A stretch of 64,000 nt of DNA from CADEED01 sp035765415 (GCA_035765415.1 DASTXR010000073.1:12803-76802), one strand, 5' to 3'. Shown: positions 7,931 to 16,516, numbered from the stretch's first letter. Notes: generated by a model not told the origin, from the letters alone. Numbers and translations: made by a program.

Positions 7931-10489
7931 TCACGCGACCTGGCCGGAAGGAAACATTTCGCTGACGCTGCCGGAGGGGGCGTCCGCGGACGGCGAAGCC
8001 TGCGCCGCCAGCTCGTGCGATTCGAAGTCGTCGACGCTGATCAGCTCCATGATCTTGCGGTCGTAGTCGCGCAGCATCGCCGCCTCGGTGTCGGAGATGA
8101 TGCCCTGCTGCAGCGCCTGGGTGATCTGCCCGGGCACGTCGAGCGCGGTCACCTTGCCGGTTTTCACGCCGTCGACGCGGATGCGTTTCTCGATGGGCTC
8201 GGCGGTCTGCGAAAGCACCAGCGCTTCCTGCAGCAGGCCGAGCGGATTGCCGGGCTCGAGCGTGCGGTAGACGAAGCGGCAGAGGCGATCGCGGACTTCG
8301 CTGGGGGCGAGCACCGCGTCGGCGAGCTTTCTGCCGAGCCGGTCGCTGGGCGCCGAATAGGCGCGGCCGCCCGGGAAGATGAGCGCGCGCATGACCCAGC
8401 CGAGGAAGCGATTGGGGAAGTTGCGCAGGAAGTCATGAAGCTGTTCCTGCGCCTTGTAGAGCTGGTTGCGGCACGCCCATTCGACCACCGGCAGGTCGTC
8501 GGCGGGCCGGCCCTGGTTTTCGTGATGCTTGAGCACCATGGACGCGAGGTACATCGCCGACAGCACGTCGCCCAGCCGCGCGGAGAGGTTTTCCTTCTTC
8601 TTGAGATAGCCGCCGAGCGTCAGCATGGCGACGTCGACCGCGAAGGCGAACGAAGCCGAGAAACGCACGATGTGCTGGTAGTAGCGCCGCGTGTCGCCCA
8701 CCTCGGGCACATGCGTGAAGCGCGCATGCGTGAGCGCCATCACGAACGAGCGCACCGCGTTGCTGATGGTGAAGCCGATGTGGCCGAACAGCGCTGAGTC
8801 GAAGTCGTCGACACCCTGCTTGCGGTCCGGATTGCGCGCCGCGTTCATTTCCTTGAGCACGAACGGATGGCAACGCACCGCGCCCTGGCCGAAGATGATG
8901 AGCGAGCGGGTGAGGATGTTGGCGCCTTCGACCGTGATGGCCACCGGCACCACCTGGTAGCTGCGGCCGAGGTAGTTGCGAGGGCCTAACTGGATGCCCT
9001 TGCCGCCGTGCACGTCCATCGCGTCGTTGGCCACCTGCCGGCCCATCTCGGTGACGTGATACTTGAGCATGGCCGAGGGCACCGACGGTTTCTCACCGCC
9101 ATCGATGGCGCCCGCGGTCACCGAGCGCGCCGCGTCCATGGTGTAGGTATAGCCGACCATGCGCGCGATGACCGCTTCGACGCCTTCGAACTTGCCCACC
9201 GACATGTTGAACTGGCGGCGGATGCGCGTGTACGCGCCCGAGGCGAATACGCCGGCCTTGGCGCCGCCGGTGGCATTGGAAGGCAGCGAGATGCAACGGC
9301 CGACCGACAGCTGCTCGACCAGCATGCGCCAGCCCTGGCCCGCCATCTTCGGCCCGCCGATGATGGTGTCGAGCGGGACGAACACGTCCTTGCCCGACAG
9401 CGGGCCATTCTGGAAAGGCACGTTGAGCGGAAAGTGGCGCCGGCCGATGCTGAGGCCCGGCGTGGCGCGCGGGATCAGCGCGCAGGTGATGCCGTAGTCC
9501 ACCTTGTCGTCGCCTAACAACTTGTCCGGATCGTAGAGGCGGAACGCGAGGCCGACCACGGTCGCGATCGGCGCGAGAGTGATGTAGCGCTTGGAGAAGT
9601 TGAGTTTGAGCCCGACGATTTCCTTGCCCTGGTAAACGCCCTTGCAGACGATGCCGGTGTCCGGAAGCGACGCAGCGTCGGAACCGGCGCGCGGATGGGT
9701 CAGCGCGAAGCACGGAACTTCCTCGCCGCGCGCCAGGCGCGGCAGGTAGTGGTTCTTCTGCTCATCGGTGCCGTAGTGATTCAGCAGCTCGGCCGGCCCC
9801 AGGGAATTTGGCACCGCGGTGGTGGCGGCCAGCAGGCCCGCGCGGCTCGAGAGTTTCACGAGCACGCAGGAATGCGCATACGCGGAGAACTCGAGGCCGC
9901 CGTATTTCTTCGGGATGATCATCGCGAAGAAACCCTTGTGCTTGAGGTAGTCCCACACCTTGGGCGGCATGTCGCCACGTTTGTGCGTGACGTCCCAGTC
10001 GTCGTACATGCGGCATAGTTCTTCGCAGGGACCGTCGATGAACGCCTGTTCCTCGGCGGTGAGCTGCGGCGCCTTGCTGGCCAGCAATTTTTCGAACCTG
10101 GGTTTGCCGGTGAACAGTTCGCCGTCCCACCAGACCGTGCCGGCCTCGAGCGCTTCCTTCTCCGTCTGCGACATGGAAGGCAGCATGCGCATGTACGCCT
10201 TGAGGAACGGCCGCGAGATGATGGCCTTGCGCAGCGGACGCAGGTTGAACAGCCAGAGCGCGGCGAGCAGCACCCACAGGAAACCTTTCCAGATGCCGGC
10301 GGGAGGCGCGATGTAGGTGTAGCCCGCCAGCAGCAGCGTGAACACCACCGTGAAGGCGATGAGCGGCAGGCGTTTGTACGCCATGAACACGATCGCGCCG
10401 ATGAACAGCAGCGTGAAGCCCGTGCCCACCTTGGCCACGTAGGTGGCGCCGGCGATCAGGGTAAGGATGACAAGGATTGCGCCGAGCAT
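7931..10489 (-). CDS. fadE: FadE-type acyl-CoA dehydrogenase
   Basis: An 852-residue acyl-CoA dehydrogenase of the long FadE class (E. coli FadE is 814). Two or three hydrophobic N-terminal segments (residues 1-90) anchor it to the inner membrane. The middle carries the FAD acyl-CoA dehydrogenase domains: CFALTHPRAGSDAASLPDTG is the substrate/FAD signature, and DVHGGKGIQLGPRNYLGR is the C-terminal domain signature. The C-terminal 250 residues are the FadE-specific extension. It catalyses the first step of beta-oxidation. The start at 10489 is set by an AGGGGCTTCCT leader; a longer frame to 10633 has no membrane-protein-like N-terminus and would cover the divergent promoter. Confidence 0.94.
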   Translation of the reverse strand: MLGAILVILTLIAGATYVAKVGTGFTLLFIGAIVFMAYKRLPLIAFTVVFTLLLAGYTYIAPPAGIWKGFLWVLLAALWLFNLRPLRKAIISRPFLKAYMRMLPSMSQTEKEALEAGTVWWDGELFTGKPRFEKLLASKAPQLTAEEQAFIDGPCEELCRMYDDWDVTHKRGDMPPKVWDYLKHKGFFAMIIPKKYGGLEFSAYAHSCVLVKLSSRAGLLAATTAVPNSLGPAELLNHYGTDEQKNHYLPRLARGEEVPCFALTHPRAGSDAASLPDTGIVCKGVYQGKEIVGLKLNFSKRYITLAPIATVVGLAFRLYDPDKLLGDDKVDYGITCALIPRATPGLSIGRRHFPLNVPFQNGPLSGKDVFVPLDTIIGGPKMAGQGWRMLVEQLSVGRCISLPSNATGGAKAGVFASGAYTRIRRQFNMSVGKFEGVEAVIARMVGYTYTMDAARSVTAGAIDGGEKPSVPSAMLKYHVTEMGRQVANDAMDVHGGKGIQLGPRNYLGRSYQVVPVAITVEGANILTRSLIIFGQGAVRCHPFVLKEMNAARNPDRKQGVDDFDSALFGHIGFTISNAVRSFVMALTHARFTHVPEVGDTRRYYQHIVRFSASFAFAVDVAMLTLGGYLKKKENLSARLGDVLSAMYLASMVLKHHENQGRPADDLPVVEWACRNQLYKAQEQLHDFLRNFPNRFLGWVMRALIFPGGRAYSAPSDRLGRKLADAVLAPSEVRDRLCRFVYRTLEPGNPLGLLQEALVLSQTAEPIEKRIRVDGVKTGKVTALDVPGQITQALQQGIISDTEAAMLRDYDRKIMELISVDDFESHELAAQASPSADAPSGSVSEMFPSGQVA

Positions 10490-10608
10490 AGGAAGCCCCT
10501 CGATTCGCGATGGCGAAACTATAGTCGTTTCCGCATCGCACCGCGCGGAGCCGACGCGCCTTATGTCTTCCCTTGGGACGCGGGTACGGCAGGCGTAACA
10601 ATAGCGGC

Positions 10609-11364
10609 ATGACCAATGCCGGATTTTTCGCAACGGTAGCGCGCGAGTACGCGAGCTTCAGGCCCGGTTATCCGGCGGATCTGTTCACATGGCTCGCGCG
10701 CGTTTCGCCCGCGCGGGATTCCGTCTGGGATTGCGGGTGCGGCAGTGGCCAGGCGAGCGTCGCGCTCGCGGGCCATTTTTCGGCGGTGCATGCCACCGAC
10801 GTGTCGCCCGAACAGATAGCCGCCGCGAAGCCCGATCCGCGCGTGCGTTATTCGCTCGCACCCGCCGAGCGCTGCGGCCTTCCCGACCGGTCAGTGGATC
10901 TGGTGACCGTTGCCCAGGCGCTGCACTGGTTCGACGTGGAGGCTTTTTATGCCGAGGCGATGCGCGTTGCGCGACCCGGCGCGCTGCTGGCCGTATGGAA
11001 CTACCCGCGGCCGCAGTTCGAGGATGCCGAGCTCGACCGCCGTTTCTTCGCTTTCTATTCGCAGGTGGTCGGGCCCTACTGGCCGCCGGAACGCCGGCAT
11101 GTCGAGTCGTGGTACCGGACGCTGCCATTTCCCTTCGAGGAGATGGAAACGCCGGAATTCGGCCTCGAGCTCTCGTGGAACATCGAGCAGGTGGCGGGCT
11201 ACGCGAGCAGCTGGTCCGCCTCGGTGCGTTATCGCAAGGCGCTGGGAACCGATCCCGTGCCGCTGCTGCGTGATTCGCTGGCGCCCGCGTGGCCGGCGGA
11301 AGCCGCGAGCGTACCGCTCCGGATGCCGATCGGCATCCGGGTCGGCAAGCTGGCGCGCAGGTAG
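10609..11364 (+). CDS. class I SAM-dependent methyltransferase
   Basis: A 251-residue methyltransferase of the Methyltransf_11 type. The SAM-binding motif I is VWDCGCGSGQASV (39-51), the acidic end of strand 2 is ATDVSPEQI, and the post-motif LPDRSVDLVTVAQALHWFD is typical of the trans-aconitate methyltransferase/TAM-like branch. The C-terminal half (YWPPERRHVESWY...) is the cap that sets substrate choice, which cannot be read here. ATG 10609 was chosen because the frame upstream covers the fadE promoter side. Its stop TAG abuts the mdh stop (TTA) on the other strand with no base between. Confidence 0.85.
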   Translation: MTNAGFFATVAREYASFRPGYPADLFTWLARVSPARDSVWDCGCGSGQASVALAGHFSAVHATDVSPEQIAAAKPDPRVRYSLAPAERCGLPDRSVDLVTVAQALHWFDVEAFYAEAMRVARPGALLAVWNYPRPQFEDAELDRRFFAFYSQVVGPYWPPERRHVESWYRTLPFPFEEMETPEFGLELSWNIEQVAGYASSWSASVRYRKALGTDPVPLLRDSLAPAWPAEAASVPLRMPIGIRVGKLARR

Positions 11365-12345
11365 TTAGATCAGCTCGCGGACGCCATCACGCTCTTCGCG
11401 CAGTTCCTTGTCGGTGGCATCCATGCGCTTGCGCGAGAAGTCGTCGACGGTGAGGCCCTGGACGATCTTGTAGTCGCCGTTGGCGCAGGTCACCGGGTAG
11501 GAATAGACCACGCCTTCGGCGATGCCATAACTGCCGTCCGACGGCACGGACATGCTGATGAAGTTGTCGGCGGCGGTGCCGAGATGCCAGTCGCGCATGT
11601 GGTCGATGGCGGCCGACGCGGCCGAAGCCGCCGACGAAGCGCCGCGCGCCTTGATGATGGCGGCGCCACGCTGCTGCACGGTGGGGATGAAGGTGTCTTC
11701 GTACCACTTGCGGTCCACGAGCGAATGCGCGGGTTTTCCGTCGACCGTGCAGAAGTTGAGATCCGGATACTGCGTCGAGGAATGATTGCCCCAGATCAGC
11801 ATCTTGCGGATCGTGGTCACGTGGCTGCCGGTACGCTCCGCCAACTGCGACACGGCGCGGTTGTGATCGAGGCGCGTCATCGCGGTGAAGTTGCGCGGGT
11901 TCAGGTCCCTGGCATTGGCGCGCGCGATCATGGCGTTGGTGTTGGCGGGATTGCCCACCACCAGCACGCGGATGTTGCGGTCCGCCACTTCGTTCATGGC
12001 CTTGCCCTGGGCCGAGAAGATCTGCGCGTTGGCCATCAGCAGGTCCTTGCGCTCCATGCCGGGGCCGCGCGGCCGTGCGCCGACCAGCAGGGCGGCGTGG
12101 CAGTCCTTGAACGCGACGCGCGCATCGTCCGTGGCGACGATCTTGTTGAGCGTGGGGAACGCGCAGTCGTTGAGCTCCATCACCACACCCGCGAGCTGCG
12201 GCAGGGCCGGCGTGACCTCGAGCAGGTGCAGGTTGACGGGCGTGTCCGCCCCTAACATCTGTCCGGAAGCGACGCGGAAGGCCAGGGCATAGCCGATCTG
12301 GCCGGCTGCACCGGTGATGGCGACATTGACTGCGGGTTTCATCAT
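11365..12345 (-). CDS. mdh: NAD-dependent malate dehydrogenase
   Basis: A 326-residue malate dehydrogenase of the group found in many proteobacteria and mitochondrial-cytosolic relatives, not the 312-residue E. coli type. The nucleotide-binding loop is ITGAAGQIGYALA. The mobile loop arginines are in GARPRGPGMERKDLL, NPANTNA is the NAD/substrate segment, and the catalytic His lies in IWGNHSSTQYPD. It interconverts malate and oxaloacetate in the TCA cycle. The start is one of two tandem ATGs (12345 or 12342) after GGAG. The gene has no room for its own terminator: it ends against the methyltransferase stop. Confidence 0.95.
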   Translation of the reverse strand: MMKPAVNVAITGAAGQIGYALAFRVASGQMLGADTPVNLHLLEVTPALPQLAGVVMELNDCAFPTLNKIVATDDARVAFKDCHAALLVGARPRGPGMERKDLLMANAQIFSAQGKAMNEVADRNIRVLVVGNPANTNAMIARANARDLNPRNFTAMTRLDHNRAVSQLAERTGSHVTTIRKMLIWGNHSSTQYPDLNFCTVDGKPAHSLVDRKWYEDTFIPTVQQRGAAIIKARGASSAASAASAAIDHMRDWHLGTAADNFISMSVPSDGSYGIAEGVVYSYPVTCANGDYKIVQGLTVDDFSRKRMDATDKELREERDGVRELI

Positions 12346-12425
12346 CACTCCGGACGGCCGAAAAAACGGGGCCGGGATTCTAGCAGGAGAGCCCTGCCAG
12401 GGTGGCTCTGAGCCCGGACCTGGAG

Positions 12426-13028
12426 TCAGCGGTCGGGTGCGACCGCGTATGCGCGTTGCTGGCGCTTGAATTCCGCGTATTCCGCGTCGGCGGCGGCTGT
12501 GTTGCCGGTCTTGCGCAATCGCTCGATCTCCGCCATCCAGGCCTTGTTGTCGCGACGCCAGGCTGGAGCCTCGGCGGGACTGGCCGCGGCCGGCGAATCC
12601 ATGGCAGTGCCCGCCATGGTGCGTTCCCGGCTCGCGGCTTCCACGACGGCGCTGCGTGCGGGCGGCGGAGCGGGCGGCGCAATATCGGCCGCGGTGCTGC
12701 CCGACGCGGTCTCGACCTGGGGATAACCGACATCCTCGGACACGTTCTGCACCGTGACCTCGGGACGCGGCGCGTTCTTCGGCGGCATTCCCGCCTGGAA
12801 AATGACCGTGAAGGCGAGCACCAGCGTCGCCGCCAGCGCGAGAGGCACGGACCAGCGCGGGGCGCTGAACACCTTCATCGGTTCGTCGGACTTGATGGCC
12901 TCGCGAGCCTGGCGCAGCACCACGCGATCGATCTCGGCGGGCGGCTCGAACAGCTCGTCGCGCGTGCGCTCGAACACCGGCTTGCGCCTCTTCAGGAATT
13001 CCTCGAAATCGTCGTCGGGGCCGGTCAT
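12426..13028 (-). CDS. membrane protein coupled to the ECF sigma factor, probable anti-sigma factor
   Basis: A 200-residue protein: an acidic/basic cytoplasmic N-terminus (FEEFLKRRKPVFERTRDELFEPP, residues 9-30), one membrane segment (about 60-79) and a periplasmic Pro/Ala-rich tail ending in a charged helix (WMAEIERLRKTGNTAAADAEYAEFKRQQ). The layout and the TGATG overlap with the sigma gene suggest an anti-sigma factor. No HxxxCxxC zinc motif is present, so it would be a non-ZAS type. Its role is inferred from position and topology only. Confidence 0.7.
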   Translation of the reverse strand: MTGPDDDFEEFLKRRKPVFERTRDELFEPPAEIDRVVLRQAREAIKSDEPMKVFSAPRWSVPLALAATLVLAFTVIFQAGMPPKNAPRPEVTVQNVSEDVGYPQVETASGSTAADIAPPAPPPARSAVVEAASRERTMAGTAMDSPAAASPAEAPAWRRDNKAWMAEIERLRKTGNTAAADAEYAEFKRQQRAYAVAPDR

Positions 13029-13684
13029 CACGCCTCCGCCACGGACAGCGCCGCTTTCAGCTTCGCGACCGCGTAACGCAGGCGGCTCTTCGCCGTTTCG
13101 GCGCCGACCCCGGTGACACGCGCGATTTCCTCCAGCGACAAATCCGATTCCTCGTGCAGTAGATAGACATCGCGCTGTTCCGTCGGCAGCGTCGCCAGCG
13201 CCGCGCGATAACGGCGCGTGGCTTCGTCGCGCGACAGCGCCGAATCGGGCTGCGATTCTTCCGCGGCCGGCAGCAGGTCCGCGGCATCGGCGTCCTCGAT
13301 TACCATGCCCGCGGGCCTGGCCTTCACGCGGCGACAGTGATCGATGAAACAGTTGTGCGCAAGCGTGAAGAGAAACGTGCGGAATTTCGCGCGCGGCTCG
13401 TAACGCGCGCGATTCACGATGACGCGGCTCCACACTTCCTGGAACAGATCGTTGGCGACTTCGCCGTCGCGCGCCTGGCGCGTGAGATAGCGATAGAGAG
13501 CGCCTCGATGACGTGAGTAGAGCGTCTCGAAAGCGCGCATCTCGCCGCGCGCGTAGGCGAGCATCAGCTGCGCGTCTTCGTCGTCACTCACGACCTCGAC
13601 TCTACGCGTGCGCGCAGGTCGCGCGAAGGGCACTGGTTCATCGTGAGTAGTGAGACCGTCCATCGTGATGGTGGCCGCGTTCAC
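13028..13684 (-). CDS. ECF (RpoE-like) RNA polymerase sigma factor
   Basis: An ECF sigma factor of 218 residues from GTG 13684 or 211 from ATG 13663. Region 2 is AFETLYSRHRGALYRYLTRQ...DLFQEVWSRV, followed by FRTFLFTLAHNCFIDHCRR. Region 4 is ATLPTEQRDVYLLHEESDLSLEEIARVTGVGAETAKSRLRYAVAKL, a clear helix-turn-helix for -35 recognition. GTG 13684 overlaps the TGA of the small upstream secreted gene (GTGA) and suggests coupling. The TGA at the other end overlaps the ATG of the membrane partner. It is likely released by that partner to activate an envelope response; target promoters were not identified. Confidence 0.9.
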   Translation of the reverse strand: MNAATITMDGLTTHDEPVPFARPARTRRVEVVSDDEDAQLMLAYARGEMRAFETLYSRHRGALYRYLTRQARDGEVANDLFQEVWSRVIVNRARYEPRAKFRTFLFTLAHNCFIDHCRRVKARPAGMVIEDADAADLLPAAEESQPDSALSRDEATRRYRAALATLPTEQRDVYLLHEESDLSLEEIARVTGVGAETAKSRLRYAVAKLKAALSVAEA

Positions 13685-13890
13685 GGCTGCTGCGCCCGTA
13701 GTTCGGCGATGGGTATGTCCGCCATGGCCAGCAGCTCGCGTGGCGTCTCGAAGTGCGGAGTGGCGGCCGGCGCCTGCACGCAGGTGGCGATCGAGTTGCG
13801 ATGGCCTGGCGCCTCCTGGCTGACCCAACCCGCCGCCAGGGCGCCGTGCGCGACGATAATTCCCACAAGAAACAGTAGCTTAGGGCCCAT
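13681..13890 (-). CDS. small secreted protein, first gene of the ECF operon
   Basis: A 69-residue protein with a signal peptide (MGPKLLFLVGIIVAHGALAAGW, about 1-20). The mature part has a single Cys (IATCVQAP) and a Pro/Ala/Glu-rich tail ending ELLAMADIPIAELRAQQP. No family recognised. Its stop TGA overlaps the GTG of the ECF sigma gene (GTGA). A secreted peptide as first gene of a sigma/anti-sigma operon could be a regulated sensor or target, but that is inference. The gene is short, so reality rests on the signal peptide and the coupled junction. Confidence 0.6.
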   Translation of the reverse strand: MGPKLLFLVGIIVAHGALAAGWVSQEAPGHRNSIATCVQAPAATPHFETPRELLAMADIPIAELRAQQP

Positions 13891-13960
13891 GTTCGCTCCC
13901 GGCTGCGGATCGTCCGCCTCTAGGCTTGCAACGCGCCAGCAATATTTTTCGGGTTAGGGC

Positions 13961-14000
13961 TTGTTTCTGAGTTGGTGTTGTAGTTATATATAACACCAAC
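13961..14000 (+). promoter_or_regulatory. ytr promoter with GGTG-N16-CACC operator
   Basis: A perfect 9-bp inverted repeat (GTTGGTGTT at 13971-13979, AACACCAAC at 13992-14000) contains GGTG (13974-13977) and CACC (13994-13997) exactly 16 bases apart. That spacing is, from memory, the operator reported for the Xanthomonas YtrA regulator. The AT-rich centre contains TATATA (13985-13990), 18 bases after TTGTTT (13961-13966), a fair -10/-35 pair, so a bound repressor would cover the -10. It points into the 52-residue gene and the GntR gene that follow. Binding is inferred. Confidence 0.75.
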
Positions 14001-14070
14001 ACGTAGGGCGAATCGCAAAGGGCGAGGCGCCACGAAACGCAGACAACCAGAGAGAGACAAGGAGACCACC

Positions 14071-14229
14071 ATGAACACGCTGAACCTGAAAGCCCTCACC
14101 AGTGCCTTCGCCGCACTTGCCGTTACATTCGTACTTAGCTGGACGTTCGTCGACGCCACCAGCGTCGCCCGAGTCCACACCACCGGTGGCGCCGCCTTCG
14201 TGGCCGCCGTCAGTGCTCTGGTACGCTAG
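14071..14229 (+). CDS. 52-residue membrane protein, first gene of the ytr operon
   Basis: An ATG preceded by AAGGAGA (14059-14065) opens a 52-residue frame ending TAG 14227-14229. The protein starts MNTLNLKALTSAFAALAVTF and has one clear hydrophobic segment (about residues 8-28, ending in LSWTFVDA), then a short polar stretch and a second weaker Ala/Val-rich segment at the C-terminus (AAFVAAVSALV). No family recognised. It lies 70 bases after the YtrA-type operator and 17 bases before the GntR start, so it is the first product of a self-regulated operon. It could be a small subunit or modulator of the ABC transporter; that is inference. Confidence 0.65.
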   Translation: MNTLNLKALTSAFAALAVTFVLSWTFVDATSVARVHTTGGAAFVAAVSALVR

Positions 14230-14246
14230 GTCACCGGAGCACTTTG

Positions 14247-14669
14247 ATGGACCCGCAGTGGGACGACAGCCAGCCGATCTACAGGCAGCTGCGTGATCGA
14301 GTGGTGGCGATGATCCTCGAGGGTGTCCTCAAAGAGGGTGACCCGCTCCCCTCGGTCCGCGCTGTCGCGGCCGAGTTTCGTCTCAACCCGCTCACCGTTC
14401 TCAAGGGATACCAGCAGCTCGTCGATGAGCAGCTGGTGGAGAAGAAGCGGGGCCGGGGCATGTTCGTCAACGAAGGTGCGCGCCAGGCGCTCATGAAAGA
14501 CGAGCGTGTGTACTTCCTCGAAACGGAGTGGCCGAAGATCTACGCGACCATCGCGCGGCTCGGATTCACGACCGAAGAACTCATGAAACGCGGTGCGAAA
14601 TCGGCCCCGGCTTCCCAGCCGTTCCCGACGCGCGCTGCCACAGGCGATGAAGATGACAGCAATAATTGA
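14247..14669 (+). CDS. GntR-family transcriptional regulator, YtrA subfamily
   Basis: A 140-residue regulator. Residues 10-77 are the GntR winged helix (PIYRQLRDRVVAMILEG...LPSVRAVAAEF, then TVLKGYQQLVDEQLVEKKRGRGMFV). Only a short two-helix C-terminal part follows, the mark of the YtrA subfamily, which has no large ligand domain. ATG 14247 follows CCGGAG; TTG 14244 is the alternative. YtrA proteins usually repress their own operon with a neighbouring ABC transporter and respond to envelope stress or cell-wall antibiotics. The matching operator lies 250 bases upstream. It overlaps the ATPase start by 23 bases. Confidence 0.92.
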   Translation: MDPQWDDSQPIYRQLRDRVVAMILEGVLKEGDPLPSVRAVAAEFRLNPLTVLKGYQQLVDEQLVEKKRGRGMFVNEGARQALMKDERVYFLETEWPKIYATIARLGFTTEELMKRGAKSAPASQPFPTRAATGDEDDSNN

Positions 14670-15537
14670 AGCGCGCGGCCTCACCAAGAGTTACGGCGGC
14701 ACGCCGGTGGTGCGAGGGGTCGATCTCAACGTGGAAGCGGGCCGCATCGTCGGCCTGATCGGCCCGAACGGCGCCGGCAAAACCACCGTGATCAAGTCCA
14801 TCCTCGGGCTCACCTCTTTCGACGGCGAGCTCAAGGTGCTGGGCCTCGATCCGCGCACGCATCGCGACGCCCTCATGAAAGAAGTGTGCTTCATCGCCGA
14901 CGTTGCGGTACTGCCGCGCTGGATGAAGGTTTCGCAGGCCGTCGATTTCGTCGCCGGCGTGCATCCGCGCTTCGATCGCCAGCGCGCGCTGGATTTCCTC
15001 GCCAGGACCGACATCAAGAAGGACAGCCGGGTCCGCCAGCTCTCGAAGGGCATGGTCACGCAGCTGCACCTCGCTCTGATCCTCGCCATCGACGCGAAGC
15101 TGCTGGTGCTCGACGAGCCCACGCTCGGCCTCGACCTGCTGTTCCGCCGTTCGTTCTACGACAACCTGTTGAACGACTACTTCAACAAGGACCGCACCAT
15201 TCTCGTGACGACCCACCAGGTCGAGGAGATCGAAAACATCCTCACCGACGTGTTGTTCATCGAGCGAGGGCAGATCGTGCTGAATACGCCGATGGAAACC
15301 CTGGGCGAACGTTTTGCCCAGCTGATACCGGGCGCGGGCAATGTCGAGCGCGCCCGGGCGCTCAAACCCTTCTGGGAACGCGAGATATTCGGCCGAGTCG
15401 CCATGCTGTTCGATGGCGGCAACCCGCAGGAGCTCGCCGCGCTCGGTGAAATCCGCGCGCCATCGGTGGCGGACCTGTTCGTCGCCATGATGCAGCCGGT
15501 GGGCACGGCGACGGCGCCGTCGAAGGAGGCCGCATGA
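14647..15537 (+). CDS. ABC transporter ATP-binding protein (YtrB-like)
   Basis: A 296-residue ATPase. Walker A is GPNGAGKTT, the Q-loop region is normal, the signature is LSKGM (LSGGQ relaxed to LSKGM, common in this branch), and Walker B is LLVLDEPTLGLD followed by a TTHQVEEIE switch histidine. About 90 C-terminal residues follow the nucleotide-binding domain, as in YtrB/CcmA-type exporters. The start overlaps the end of the GntR gene (ATG 14647 or 14653), and its TGA overlaps the permease ATG, so regulator, ATPase and permease are translationally linked. Export of a peptide or antibiotic is typical of the family; the substrate is unknown. Confidence 0.92.
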   Translation: MKMTAIIEARGLTKSYGGTPVVRGVDLNVEAGRIVGLIGPNGAGKTTVIKSILGLTSFDGELKVLGLDPRTHRDALMKEVCFIADVAVLPRWMKVSQAVDFVAGVHPRFDRQRALDFLARTDIKKDSRVRQLSKGMVTQLHLALILAIDAKLLVLDEPTLGLDLLFRRSFYDNLLNDYFNKDRTILVTTHQVEEIENILTDVLFIERGQIVLNTPMETLGERFAQLIPGAGNVERARALKPFWEREIFGRVAMLFDGGNPQELAALGEIRAPSVADLFVAMMQPVGTATAPSKEAA

Positions 15538-16475
15538 ACAACATGATCTGGCTCATTCGCCGCGAGATCTGGGAAAACCGCTCGCTGTGGATCACACCGC
15601 TGGTCATTGCCGGCGTCATCCTGGTCATCGCCGCGTTCGGCGGCATACACGTGGGCGACGGCGGCAACTTCTCGATGGGCTGGAATTCCGAGTCGGGAAT
15701 CGACATCTCGGAACAGGATCGCCGGAACATCGGTGAAGCCATGGCGACGGCGCCGCTCGACAAGAAGCAGACCATCTACGCGATCACGCTGGCCACGTTC
15801 ACCGCGGTGCAGCTGTTCTCGATGGTCCTCGTGATCTTCTTCTATCTACTCGATTCGCTGCTGGCCGAACGCAAGGACCGCAGCATCCTGTTCTGGAAGT
15901 CGCTGCCGGTGTCCGATTCCGAGGTGGTGCTGTCGAAGCTGGTCACCGCGGCGCTGGTCCTGCCGCTGTTCGTCCTGGTCGTGAGCTCGGTGCTGCAGGT
16001 GCTGTTCGCGCTGGTCTGGTCGGTGCGCTTCAGCGGAACGATGCTGGGCGATGCGCTGATGGCATGGGACGCGGAGGTCTGGCTCAAGCTGCAGGCGTCG
16101 TTCATCCTGTTCATCAGCACCTCGATTCTCTGGTACTTGCCCTTGCTGGCGTACCTGATGCTGGTCTCGGTGTGGGCTCGCCGGAACGCCTTCCTGTGGG
16201 CGATCCTGCCGCCGCTGGCGATCCTGTCGATCGAAGTCATGATCCTGGGTTCGAATCACTTCGGTCACTTCCTGGCGCGCCGGCTCATCGGAGTATTCGT
16301 GCTGGTGGAAGAGTCGATCGGCAGTGTCCACGGGAGCGGCGTGGTGAACCTGGGTGAAGTGTTCGCCGGTGTTTCAGGCGTGCTCACCAGCTACGAAACC
16401 TGGCTCGGGGTGTTGGCCGCGGTCGCGATGCTCCTCGTCACCATCCGCATCCGCCGGTATCGCGACGACAGTTGA
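15534..16475 (+). CDS. ABC-2 type permease of the ytr operon
   Basis: A 313-residue permease starting ATGA over the ATPase stop. A short cytoplasmic N-terminus (MIWLIRREIWENRSLW) leads into the first membrane segment (about 22-40). A periplasmic loop of about 60 residues follows, then five more segments: near 80-105, 130-155, 180-215 and 222-245, with the last at about 280-300. The LLDSLLAERKDRSILFWKSLPVSD loop is the ABC-2 cytoplasmic motif seen in membrane-spanning halves of antibiotic and polysaccharide exporters. It pairs with the ATPase just upstream. A gap of 41 bases separates it from the lipid-transport operon. Confidence 0.9.
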   Translation: MNNMIWLIRREIWENRSLWITPLVIAGVILVIAAFGGIHVGDGGNFSMGWNSESGIDISEQDRRNIGEAMATAPLDKKQTIYAITLATFTAVQLFSMVLVIFFYLLDSLLAERKDRSILFWKSLPVSDSEVVLSKLVTAALVLPLFVLVVSSVLQVLFALVWSVRFSGTMLGDALMAWDAEVWLKLQASFILFISTSILWYLPLLAYLMLVSVWARRNAFLWAILPPLAILSIEVMILGSNHFGHFLARRLIGVFVLVEESIGSVHGSGVVNLGEVFAGVSGVLTSYETWLGVLAAVAMLLVTIRIRRYRDDS

Positions 16476-16516
16476 TGACATGAGGCGGGCGGCCCGCGGG
16501 TTACACTCGGGCCGCC

